Assembly (NCBI GenBank): GCA_001577185.1
Contig: LSCM01000005.1
Location: 1-31,468, forward strand
From: Cloacimonetes bacterium TCS62
GTDB taxonomy: Bacteria; Cloacimonadota; Cloacimonadia; Cloacimonadales; TCS61
DNA length: 31,468 nucleotides
Reading direction: 5' to 3'
The notes beneath the pieces were generated by a model, which was given only the letters and a program-made list of their open reading frames with translations, ran no database searches and had not been told where the DNA came from. Shown one piece after another: positions 24,377 to 31,468 of the stretch; the first letter of the stretch is position 1, and the number at the start of each line of letters is the position of its first letter. A program made the position numbers and the translations under genes.

Positions 24377-24986
24377 GATCAAATATTTTGGTATAGTTTT
24401 AGAAAACAAGAAGCTCTTGATTACCAACAAGATAGAAATTGGTAACGGGAGATTAATGCTTCTGTTTGGGAACAACGAATGTGGGAAATCTTTGTTTCTA
24501 AGATCAATTCATGGTGACTTTACAAATTATGAAGGAGAAATATTGATCAAAGAAAAGACGCCATTATTTTACAAAAAACGTAAAAGGACATTACTAATAG
24601 AGAACGAATCTCAAGTTTTACCATCTGAAACTGTTTGGAAAAACATTATATTACCTTTACCAAAAATTACAAAAAGAACTAAGCAAAAAGTTCTTGATCT
24701 ATTTAAAGTAGTAGAACTAGAAAATATCAGAGATAGAAAAGTAAAAAATATCTCCTATTCTCAAAAAAAATTTTTAGAGATCATTAGAGCTGTAATCCAG
24801 CTTCCATATTTAATTCTTATTGATGATATTGATAATTATTTTGATTCTAAAAATATGATCAAAGCATTGAAGATACTAGAATATGCTATAAATAATGGTT
24901 CTACTGTTATAGCAACATCAAAAAATAGGATAAAGAATTTCGATGATTACTTCAGAGTTCAGAAAAATAAAGTGGTAAAATTGTGA
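24369..24986 (+). CDS. degenerate FtsE-like ABC ATPase
   Basis: A 205-aa ABC-type nucleotide-binding domain. Walker A is conserved (G-N-N-E-C-G-K-S near 35-42). The segment S-E-T-V-W-K-N-I-I-L-P-L matches the T-V-x-E-N-V-A-L-P-L of FtsE. Other motifs are eroded: the Q-loop position is Glu, the signature reads I-S-Y-S-Q in place of L-S-G-G-Q, the Walker B ends D-D with no catalytic Glu, and the switch reads A-T-S in place of A-T-H. ATP binding is likely kept while hydrolysis is doubtful. It is followed by an FtsX-like membrane protein whose GTG overlaps its TGA, supporting an FtsE-like partner role in cell-wall division control. LolD-like alternatives are less likely given the neighbour. Confidence 0.75.
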   Translation: MLEIKYFGIVLENKKLLITNKIEIGNGRLMLLFGNNECGKSLFLRSIHGDFTNYEGEILIKEKTPLFYKKRKRTLLIENESQVLPSETVWKNIILPLPKITKRTKQKVLDLFKVVELENIRDRKVKNISYSQKKFLEIIRAVIQLPYLILIDDIDNYFDSKNMIKALKILEYAINNGSTVIATSKNRIKNFDDYFRVQKNKVVKL

Positions 24987-25762
24987 AAAAGGGTATTTTC
25001 TTTCAATTTATTGTAATCGTATTTTTCTTAATTCTTTGGAATTTAATTCATGTAGGATATGAATTTCAAAAGAATCAATATCATAATACACTTTCATCAG
25101 AACCTATGATCTTAGTATCACAAAAGTTACAAACGATACAAAGATTAAATAAGGAATTGGACTCATTGGACTTCATCTCAAATATTCTTATCGAATCTGA
25201 TACGTTAGTAGCTCAGAAAATAATAAAAAAATACAGTTTAAAAGGTATTCAAAATATATTATCATCCTTTAAGTTTCCAAATGCAATGAAGATCTATTTC
25301 CATGGACAACGCTATGGAAGCTCAGAAAAACAAATTGTAGAGAATAAAATAACTAAAAATTTCAATAATATTATTTTAAATTATAACCATACACTGTGGA
25401 AAAACGTACAAACAAAACTTGATTTTCTTAAGTATGTTTACTATGTAGTTAATGGGCTAATCGTAATAATTTTTATCATCCTTTCTACTTTTTTAAGAGT
25501 GCATTATGAGATCAGATTAAACAAATTTTGGGAAATATATCGTTCCTCTGGTGGATCTGCTAAAATCAGAAATAAAAATTTTTGGATAAACTCTATTTGG
25601 CTAAGTTTCATACCTTGTATTTTTATCTTTGCTACTTATTTTGCAGTCAGATATTTTAAATATTTGCATTTTGAGATCTCTTATTGGAAATTTGGAGTTG
25701 AATTTGGATTATTACTCTTGATAGTACTTTTATCCAGAATAACTTTAGGGAAGAATTTATAA
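24983..25762 (+). CDS. FtsX-like membrane protein
   Basis: A 259-aa protein with FtsX topology: one N-terminal transmembrane segment (about 7-24), an extracytoplasmic region of about 120 residues, and three C-terminal segments (about 150-172, 203-222, 235-252). The start is GTG overlapping the stop of the ATPase gene as GTGA. Primary sequence is too diverged for me to claim FtsX by motif; the call rests on topology, size and pairing. FtsX transmits ATPase action to periplasmic peptidoglycan hydrolases, and an M23 coiled-coil peptidase is encoded at 21208. The last base of its stop starts pgsA. Confidence 0.65.
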   Translation: MKKGIFFQFIVIVFFLILWNLIHVGYEFQKNQYHNTLSSEPMILVSQKLQTIQRLNKELDSLDFISNILIESDTLVAQKIIKKYSLKGIQNILSSFKFPNAMKIYFHGQRYGSSEKQIVENKITKNFNNIILNYNHTLWKNVQTKLDFLKYVYYVVNGLIVIIFIILSTFLRVHYEIRLNKFWEIYRSSGGSAKIRNKNFWINSIWLSFIPCIFIFATYFAVRYFKYLHFEISYWKFGVEFGLLLLIVLLSRITLGKNL

Positions 25763-26337
25763 TGAAAAAATATATACCTAATTCCTTAACTATATTTCGC
25801 ATTGTCCTTGTGCCCGTATTCATTTGGTTCGCTTTCATCAGTACTTTTAGTGATCATATTTTATGGGCTACTATAGTTTTCATTTTAGCGAGTATTACAG
25901 ATCTTCTAGATGGTTTATTGGCTCGAAAATTCGATGTAGTCTCAAATTTCGGAAAGATAATGGACCCACTAGCAGATAAGATATTAGTTATCTCAGCACT
26001 TTTTGCATTAGCATTGCCAATGATAGAATTAATCAACATTTACGTCGTTTACATCATTATTTTTAGAGAGCTGGCAGTTTCAATTTTACGTAACCAGTTT
26101 ATACGTAAAAATATTTATTTAGCAGCAAATAAATGGGGGAAATTCAAAACTCTTTCCCAAATTATAGGCATAATTACTGCTCTAGTTTATTATTCTATTC
26201 TAACCCGTCTTTTCCCGATCTTAAATGATTACTATTTAACGATACAAATTATTTTTAAAATATCCTTTTGGCTCATAGCATTTGTTACTATAATATCCGG
26301 TATTAGTTATTTTCTACCTAAAAAAGAGGAAAAATGA
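25762..26337 (+). CDS. pgsA: CDP-diacylglycerol-glycerol-3-phosphate 3-phosphatidyltransferase
   Basis: A 191-aa CDP-alcohol phosphatidyltransferase. The catalytic motif D-L-L-D-G-L-L-A-R then G-K-I-M-D-P-L-A-D-K lies near 47-76 with all the required Asp residues. The N-terminus M-K-K-Y-I-P-N-S-L-T-I-F-R is typical of PgsA. About five hydrophobic segments are present. It makes phosphatidylglycerophosphate for anionic phospholipids. It overlaps the neighbours on both sides by 1 and 4 bases. Confidence 0.93.
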   Translation: MKKYIPNSLTIFRIVLVPVFIWFAFISTFSDHILWATIVFILASITDLLDGLLARKFDVVSNFGKIMDPLADKILVISALFALALPMIELINIYVVYIIIFRELAVSILRNQFIRKNIYLAANKWGKFKTLSQIIGIITALVYYSILTRLFPILNDYYLTIQIIFKISFWLIAFVTIISGISYFLPKKEEK

Positions 26338-27368
26338 AAAAAATTCTATGGCTTATTTTAGTGCTGTTATTAATTCTTAGTTGTAATAATAAAGAAAACA
26401 AATATAAAGCTAATCAAAAAAAGATCGATTCGCGTAAACCAATGTCTTGGGGACATAAACAAACAGTTTATATTTTTGCAGATGATAATGTTTGGAAATA
26501 TGCTGAACAACCTTTAAGAGAAACTTTGGAAAGACCTCAATTTACTACAACTAACGAAACTTACTTTGAGATCAAACGAGTCAAAGATATAGAACAATAT
26601 TATAAATTCAATAATTTACTTTTTCTCTGTGACATGGAATCTAATAATGATATCTCCACTTATGTGAAAGACATCATCGGCTCTAAAATAAAACAGGATA
26701 TCAAGGAAAATTCTGTTGGTATTTTTCCCAAAGAAAATATGTGGGCAAATGATCAGTATGTACTTTTCCTAATTGGCAATAACGAACGAAATCTTCTCAC
26801 TTTAAACATAAAAATGGCAAATAAGATCTTTAATCTTTATAAGGAAAAACTGCTTCAGCGTATTGCAACTCAAGTTTATAAAACGGACGTCTATTCTGAA
26901 GAATATTTTTTATCTAACAATTGGAAATTGGAACTTCCCAAGAAGTACATTCTGTACAAAAAGGATATAGAAAATAATTTTATTTCATTTTTAGCTCGAC
27001 TAAAAGAACATTCTGATAGATACATCTCTATATACTTTGAAGATTTAGATAAAAAAGAATTTGGAAAGCAATGGCTCAAGAGAACAAGAGCAAATTTAGC
27101 TTGGAAATATTATGATGAAGATGAATTTAATGATAAAGATATTAAATTGGAAAATATCGCTTTTGGGAAATATAAAGGCTATAAATTATCAGGTAGATGG
27201 CAAAACATGAAATACGCTGTGGGAGGTGCTTTTCAAAGCTTTGCTTTTTATGATAATGAAACTCAAATTGCCTATGTGATCGATAATTCCATATATTTTC
27301 CAGAGGGAGATAAGCTCCCTGCTCTTTTAGAAACTGAAATAATTAGTAGAACTTTTAAAATAAAATAA
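26334..27368 (+). CDS. DUF4837-like lipoprotein
   Basis: A 344-aa protein with a lipoprotein signal (M-K-K-I, hydrophobic run, lipobox L-I-L-S-C at 13-17). The rest fits my memory of DUF4837, a family known mainly from Bacteroidota and relatives: an early S-W-G-H-K-Q-T-V-Y-I-F-A-D-D-N-V-W segment, a repeat-like second half with W-K-L-E-L-P-K-K-Y, and the G-R-W-Q-N near 275. The function of the family is unknown. Its ATG overlaps the pgsA stop as ATGA, and a beta-barrel and a TPR lipoprotein follow, so an outer-membrane or periplasmic role is likely. Confidence 0.75.
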   Translation: MKKILWLILVLLLILSCNNKENKYKANQKKIDSRKPMSWGHKQTVYIFADDNVWKYAEQPLRETLERPQFTTTNETYFEIKRVKDIEQYYKFNNLLFLCDMESNNDISTYVKDIIGSKIKQDIKENSVGIFPKENMWANDQYVLFLIGNNERNLLTLNIKMANKIFNLYKEKLLQRIATQVYKTDVYSEEYFLSNNWKLELPKKYILYKKDIENNFISFLARLKEHSDRYISIYFEDLDKKEFGKQWLKRTRANLAWKYYDEDEFNDKDIKLENIAFGKYKGYKLSGRWQNMKYAVGGAFQSFAFYDNETQIAYVIDNSIYFPEGDKLPALLETEIISRTFKIK

Positions 27369-27378
27369 GGAGTCTATT

Positions 27379-28113
27379 ATGAAAAATTGGATTTTAATAT
27401 TAAGTATTTTGTTTGTAATTACTTCATTGGGAGCCTATGAACTTAATACACTAATTGACGCGCCTACAGCCGGTATTCTTCAAAAAGGAGAAGCCGAAAT
27501 CTCAGCTAATTTGTATAAAAATAATGGACTGGTCATTGGAACAAAAGTAGGTTTATTCCCACGCTTTATGTTTGGCGTAAATTATGGAGCTGAAAATGTG
27601 GTCGGAAACAAAGATCCAGATTGGCACGAACGAGTTGAATTCAACGCAAAGATCAGAGTTTTAGATGAAACTGTTCAACTTCCAGCAATTGCCTTGGGCT
27701 ATGATTCTCAAGGACATGGTAATTATCAACAGGATAATGAACGTTATGACATTAAATCTAAAGGGCTTTATTTTGCTGCTAGTAAGAATTATGCTTTCTT
27801 CGGAAATATAGGCTTTCATACTGGTGCTAATTATAGTTTGGAGAATAAATTAGATGATGAATTGAATATTTTTGCTGGTTTTGATAAAACTTTAGGGGAT
27901 ATGATCGTCTTAACTGCTGAATATGATACAGCTTGGAATGATAATAAAGATGAGAGCATCACTGATGGTATTGGTTATCTAAATTCTTCTCTGGATGTAC
28001 ATTTCACTGAAAGTTTAATTCTTAAGATCTCATTTTATGATATTCTACAGAATAGAGAAGATACTCAAGGTTGCGATAGAACCTTGACATTGCTATATTA
28101 TATGACTTTTTGA
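27379..28113 (+). CDS. predicted outer-membrane beta-barrel protein
   Basis: A 244-aa protein with a signal peptide (M-K-N-W, hydrophobic run, cut near G-A-Y). The mature part alternates short amphipathic strands with Gly and aromatic residues and ends in Y-Y-M-T-F, where a terminal Phe is the usual outer-membrane insertion signal. The early D-A-P-T-A-G-I-L segment recalls YjbH-type barrels of FCB bacteria. Cargo or function is unknown. AAGGAG stands upstream of the start, and the TPR lipoprotein begins 3 bases after its stop. Confidence 0.75.
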   Translation: MKNWILILSILFVITSLGAYELNTLIDAPTAGILQKGEAEISANLYKNNGLVIGTKVGLFPRFMFGVNYGAENVVGNKDPDWHERVEFNAKIRVLDETVQLPAIALGYDSQGHGNYQQDNERYDIKSKGLYFAASKNYAFFGNIGFHTGANYSLENKLDDELNIFAGFDKTLGDMIVLTAEYDTAWNDNKDESITDGIGYLNSSLDVHFTESLILKISFYDILQNREDTQGCDRTLTLLYYMTF

Positions 28114-28116
28114 TAG

Positions 28117-30018
28117 ATGAAGAATTTGCTCCTGATTTTACTATTAGCTTTGCTCTTAGTGAGTTGCGCAGCTAATAGAACGAATAAAGACCTGTCGGAA
28201 TATTCTAATGTGTTATCTGCAAATTATTATACTTTTGCGGAAGCTGCATTAGAACAAAAAGATTATAAAACTGCTATAAAGCTATATCAGAAGGCAGAGG
28301 AAGCAGCTCCTGAGAATCTCTATATCAAAGAAACATTGATGAGAACACTTGCCTTTGGTGCTAGAATGGATGACAAATTGAATGAAAAAATTATCTCCTT
28401 AGGTAATAAATTCTACAAACAAGAGATCTATTCTTCCGAAATATTATTGATCTTAGCAGAAGCTTATATAAAATTAGAAAACTATGAAAAGGCGGAATTT
28501 TTCTTTAAACAATCAATTAAAGAAGAAGCTAATATGGACAATCTAGCTTCATATTATTCTTTTCTTTCAAACGAAAATAGTATACAAGATTCCAGCTTGA
28601 TAAAACAAGCTATTGAACTTCCCTGGAAAAGTGAATTGAAGGTTTTACGATTAGCCCACTTTCTTGGTGAATTTAACTCCCCAAAAAAGCTTGAAGTTTT
28701 AAAAAAAGTTTACGAAAAGTGGAATAATATCAGTGGTTTAAAAGCTTTGCTTCGTTATCTAGAAGAACATGAAGAGTATGAGGAGATAATTAAGACAATT
28801 AGCCAGCGTATAGATAATGGAGAAGAACTTTCTCCTCCAATGAAGACCTATTACATAGGTCGATTATTCTATTTGAAACAATATTCAAAAATTATATCTT
28901 TGAGAGATATGTGCTTGGATATTGGAAATGAACAGATCCTAAAATATCTATTCGTTGCTGCTGTTAAAGAAGAAAGATATGAGCTTGCGATCTTTGTTGG
29001 AAACTCATTAGAAAGCTTAGGTGACATCCCTGAAAAATTCAAACCAACATTTTATTCCTCTTTTGCAAAATTATATATTAAGACGGGACAAGTTCAAAAA
29101 GCAGTAGATTCACTTCTTAAGATAAAATCTTTATCCTCTCTTGAAGATATGATACTTATCGATATGAAACTAAATGAAGTTAAGCCAGCCATGGAATTAG
29201 TCATATCAAAATACCAGAAAGAGGTAGATAATAAAAATTTTGCTTACTATCTGGCTTCATTGTACTATACTGAAATCTCAAATGATGAAAAAGCTTTGAA
29301 CTATTTAGATAGGCTACCGAACGACTTCATTCTCGAAAATCACTTATCAATGATCATAGCATCATCATATATCGCCAATGCAAAAAATATACAAAAAGCC
29401 CAGGAGCTCATTGAAGAATTCATTAATAATAATGAAACAATAGATGACTCTATCGAAGAGATAATTACTGACTTAATTTTTCATTCCGGTGCAGATTCTC
29501 TGGGATATCGATATCTAAAAAAAAATCTTCAAACTATGCTAAACCCATCATCAACTATGTTTATCTATTACTCAAGTATAGCCGAATCCCACGAAACGAT
29601 CTCAGAGATAATTCCGATCTTAGAAAAAGGTGTACAGCTGTATCCAAAAGACCCTGATCTACTTAACGCTTATGCTTACCTTCTAGTTGAAAATGAAGTT
29701 CATTCAAAATATAACTTAGCAGAACAAATGCTTCTAAAAGCTACAGAAATTAAACCAGAAAGCGGTATGATCTGGGATAGCTTAGCCTGGCTATTTTTTA
29801 GGCAAAACAAACTGGATAAAGCACTTGGAGCTATGGAAATTCCGTTAAAAGAAAAAATGAAGCACAGCGAAATAGCTTACCATTTGGGAGAAATTTATTT
29901 AGGTTTAAACAAATTGGAAAAAGCTGAACATTATTATAAATTATCGATTGAATTGAATAATCATGAAAAAACAGTTGAAAGATCCAAGAAACAATTAAAG
30001 AAATATTTTAAGAAATAA
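28117..30018 (+). CDS. TPR-repeat lipoprotein
   Basis: A 633-aa protein with a lipoprotein signal (lipobox L-V-S-C at about 14-17). TPR-like helical repeats run through it; clear ones are A-A-L-E-Q-K-D-Y-K-T-A-I-K-L-Y near 43, L-E-N-Y-E-K-A-E-F-F-F near 117, and A-E-H-Y-Y-K-L-S-I near 608. The C-terminal third contains a W-D-S-L-A-W motif common in bacterial TPR lipoproteins. It probably acts as a periplasmic scaffold tethered to a membrane. It directly follows the beta-barrel gene, so the two may work together. Confidence 0.88.
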   Translation: MKNLLLILLLALLLVSCAANRTNKDLSEYSNVLSANYYTFAEAALEQKDYKTAIKLYQKAEEAAPENLYIKETLMRTLAFGARMDDKLNEKIISLGNKFYKQEIYSSEILLILAEAYIKLENYEKAEFFFKQSIKEEANMDNLASYYSFLSNENSIQDSSLIKQAIELPWKSELKVLRLAHFLGEFNSPKKLEVLKKVYEKWNNISGLKALLRYLEEHEEYEEIIKTISQRIDNGEELSPPMKTYYIGRLFYLKQYSKIISLRDMCLDIGNEQILKYLFVAAVKEERYELAIFVGNSLESLGDIPEKFKPTFYSSFAKLYIKTGQVQKAVDSLLKIKSLSSLEDMILIDMKLNEVKPAMELVISKYQKEVDNKNFAYYLASLYYTEISNDEKALNYLDRLPNDFILENHLSMIIASSYIANAKNIQKAQELIEEFINNNETIDDSIEEIITDLIFHSGADSLGYRYLKKNLQTMLNPSSTMFIYYSSIAESHETISEIIPILEKGVQLYPKDPDLLNAYAYLLVENEVHSKYNLAEQMLLKATEIKPESGMIWDSLAWLFFRQNKLDKALGAMEIPLKEKMKHSEIAYHLGEIYLGLNKLEKAEHYYKLSIELNNHEKTVERSKKQLKKYFKK

Positions 30019-30031
30019 TAAAGGAGAAAAA

Positions 30032-30217
30032 ATGAAATTCGTTTTTAAAAAGATCAATGCAATTTTGTTAGTAATTGCTATTCTTACAACTATTGTAGGA
30101 TATATAATTATGGGAAGCGGAGATAAAACTATCTCGCCTGTTCTCCTGATAATAGCCTATGTTATACTTTTTCCAGCTTCAATTCTTATCGGTTTGAAAA
30201 ACAAAAGCAAAGAATAG
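30032..30217 (+). CDS. small two-TM membrane protein (DUF3098-like?)
   Basis: A 61-aa protein with two hydrophobic segments (about 8-27 and 35-54) joined by G-S-G-D-K-T-I-S-P. AAAGGAG precedes the ATG, so it is likely real. Size and layout resemble DUF3098 proteins of Bacteroidota, but similarity is low and the name is tentative. It lies 14 bases after the TPR gene. Confidence 0.65.
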   Translation: MKFVFKKINAILLVIAILTTIVGYIIMGSGDKTISPVLLIIAYVILFPASILIGLKNKSKE

Positions 30218-30280
30218 TATTTATTTCTCTATACCTTTGTTCTTTCACAATTTTTTACGATGGTAGTTTTAAACTAAATT

Positions 30281-31171
30281 ATGGAAGCTAATAAATATCT
30301 CACTGATGAGTTCATTTCCAAGATAGAAAAATTCAATCTGCGAGCACGTTTGATAGTGGAAGGATTTATAACCGGTTTACACAAATCACCTTATCATGGA
30401 TTCAGTGTAGAGTTCTCTGATCATCGCCAGTATATCCCAGGTGATCCTATCAGTAATTTGGATTGGAAAGTATATGCTAAAACTAATCGATACTACATAA
30501 AGAGATTTGAGGAAGAAACAAACTTACGATGTTACATTATATTAGACCACAGCGCTTCGATGGGTTATTCATCTGGAGACGTTTCGAAATTGGAATATGC
30601 TAAAGCTCTTGCCTCTGCTCTATCCTACTTGATGATATCACAGCAGGATGCCGTTGGACTACTTTCTTATACAAATAAAATAACGAATTATATTCCACCT
30701 CGCTCGATGAAATCATATTTAAATGAGATATATAAACATCTATTTAAATTGAATTCGGAAGACTCAACTCAAACTTTACAAACATTGCATACTTTAGCAG
30801 ATAGGATCAAAAAAAGAAGCTTGATCATCCTGATCTCGGATATGATAGATGAGCCTGATAACATTGTGCAAGGATTGCAGCATTTCCGTCATAACAAACA
30901 TGAAGTGATCATGTTCCATATACAAGATAAACAAGAGTTAGCTTTTGATTTTAAACGCGAAACCCAATTTATTGATGCAGAAACCAATGAAAAGGTTACT
31001 GTATCACCCTGGCAGATCAAAAAGGATTACTTTGAGCAATATGAAAAAAGTGTAAATTATCTAAAAACAAAATGTTACGAATCCTTCATTGAATATAATC
31101 CCATCACTACAAAAACCCCTTTTGACGAAAACCTGCTGAACTATTTAATCAAACGCTCAAAATTACAGTGA
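30281..31171 (+). CDS. DUF58 (vWA-like) protein
   Basis: A 296-aa protein of the DUF58 family. The conserved opening is L-R-A-R-L-I-V-E-G-F near 21-30, followed by G-L-H-K-S-P-Y-H-G-F-S-V-E-F and Y-I-P-G-D-P then L-D-W-K-V-Y-A near 50-67. A von Willebrand-type fold begins with a metal-site motif D-H-S-A-S-M-G at about 89-95. DUF58 proteins pair with MoxR AAA+ ATPases and are thought to act in maturation or envelope regulation; moxR is not in this window. The ribosome binding site is weak. Confidence 0.92.
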   Translation: MEANKYLTDEFISKIEKFNLRARLIVEGFITGLHKSPYHGFSVEFSDHRQYIPGDPISNLDWKVYAKTNRYYIKRFEEETNLRCYIILDHSASMGYSSGDVSKLEYAKALASALSYLMISQQDAVGLLSYTNKITNYIPPRSMKSYLNEIYKHLFKLNSEDSTQTLQTLHTLADRIKKRSLIILISDMIDEPDNIVQGLQHFRHNKHEVIMFHIQDKQELAFDFKRETQFIDAETNEKVTVSPWQIKKDYFEQYEKSVNYLKTKCYESFIEYNPITTKTPFDENLLNYLIKRSKLQ

Positions 31172-31305
31172 TTAAGATTACAAATTTTAAAACGTTAACT
31201 GATGGGAAAATAGATGATTATAAATAGATTATTATGTGCACAATGTAATAATAATGCTTTTTTACGAATTTATTAAAATTGTCTGATAAATAATTTATCT
31301 TTAGA
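31172..31305. other. intergenic region between convergent genes
   Basis: This 134-base AT-rich gap has no ORF of note. A weak GCA...TGC pairing ahead of a T-run near 31237-31264 is not convincing as a terminator. Confidence 0.5.
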
Positions 31306-31468
31306 TCACGTAAGTCCGATATCTAAAAAATCTGCTATAACCTTGGCTACTTCTCTTTGCTGTAGGTAACCATAAACTTTGTGTGGGTTTCTTACATTAG
31401 CATATTCATAGTTATTTGTCACTACTATATCAACTGGTTTAACCAATTGTTCATTAGCAGAAAAATCA
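31306..31468 (-). CDS. unrecognised protein, C-terminal fragment (5' part outside window)
   Basis: An open minus-strand frame enters at the right edge and gives 53 codons before a TGA stop (31308-31306). It reads D-F-S-A-N-E-Q-L-V-K-P-V-D-I-V-V-T-N-N-Y-E-Y-A, then R-N-P-H-K-V-Y-G-Y and a helical end A-K-V-I-A-D-F-L-D-I-G-L-T. The composition and the strand-then-helix pattern look like real protein. I do not recognise the family. It converges with the DUF58 gene. There is no SECIS-like hairpin after this TGA that I can see in the visible sequence, so I treat it as a stop. Confidence 0.6.
   Translation of the reverse strand, partial: DFSANEQLVKPVDIVVTNNYEYANVRNPHKVYGYLQQREVAKVIADFLDIGLT

Noticed and set aside
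31237..31264. Terminator after the DUF58 gene
   Set aside because: Only three or four weak pairs precede the T-run.
1..31468. Recoding of UGA genome-wide (for example as Gly or Trp)
   Set aside because: UGA serves as an ordinary stop for many genes here (for example EngB's neighbour DUF58, mvhD copy 3, pgsA), and the only internal UGAs fall at one Cys motif.
1..31468. CRISPR arrays, tRNA genes, prophage
   Set aside because: No spaced direct repeats, cloverleaf-like stretches or phage genes were seen; intergenic gaps are short.

Overview
The window is AT-rich bacterial chromosome (about one third G+C by eye) with short intergenic gaps and no gene-free stretch above 300 bases. No rRNA or tRNA was seen. 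The right half holds lipoproteins, a predicted outer-membrane beta-barrel and a DUF4837-type lipoprotein, which point to a Gram-negative anaerobe of the FCB supergroup. A Cloacimonadota-like organism is my best guess, but it is only inferred from gene content.

Region 1 (1-11888, all minus strand) is a redox locus. Transcription runs right to left: a DsrE-family protein, TusA, an intrinsic terminator, then MvhD, an HdrA N-terminal-half flavoprotein, an HdrA C-terminal-half flavoprotein, two FrhB-like iron-sulfur proteins, MvhD, a full-length fused HdrA (1018 aa), a four-helix-bundle (S23/IVP) gene in what looks like an inserted cassette, MvhD, and a third FrhB-like protein cut by the window edge. 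All three mvhD genes are interrupted by an in-frame UGA at the first position of the conserved C-H-P-G-D-C motif. Each UGA is followed 16 nt later by a 7-bp hairpin whose loop contains GU. All three are therefore read here as selenoproteins of 140-141 aa, not as 66-67 aa fragments. No HdrB or HdrC is visible. The FrhB-like proteins carry an HdrC-like pair of ferredoxin motifs at their C-termini, so this looks like a modular HdrA-MvhD-FrhB electron-transfer (possibly bifurcating) system with sulfur-relay proteins at its head.

Region 2 (12024-15082, minus) holds a secreted e(P4)-type acid phosphatase, a single polypeptide with two tandem deoxynucleoside-kinase domains, and a zinc-ribbon multi-pass membrane protein.

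Region 3 (15218-19564, plus) is housekeeping: QueD, EngB/YsxC, Dxs and MnmE. RlmH and a phosphate butyryl/acetyltransferase follow on the minus strand (19591-21027).

Region 4 (21208-31171, plus) is a tightly packed envelope and housekeeping run: M23 peptidase with coiled coil, XseB, a prenyl diphosphate synthase, Dut, a TrmN6-like methyltransferase, a degenerate FtsE-like ATPase with an FtsX-like partner, PgsA, the DUF4837 lipoprotein, the beta-barrel, a TPR lipoprotein, a small two-TM protein and a DUF58 protein. The 3' end of an unrecognised minus-strand gene enters at the right edge. Many junctions overlap by 1-8 bases, which suggests translational coupling.
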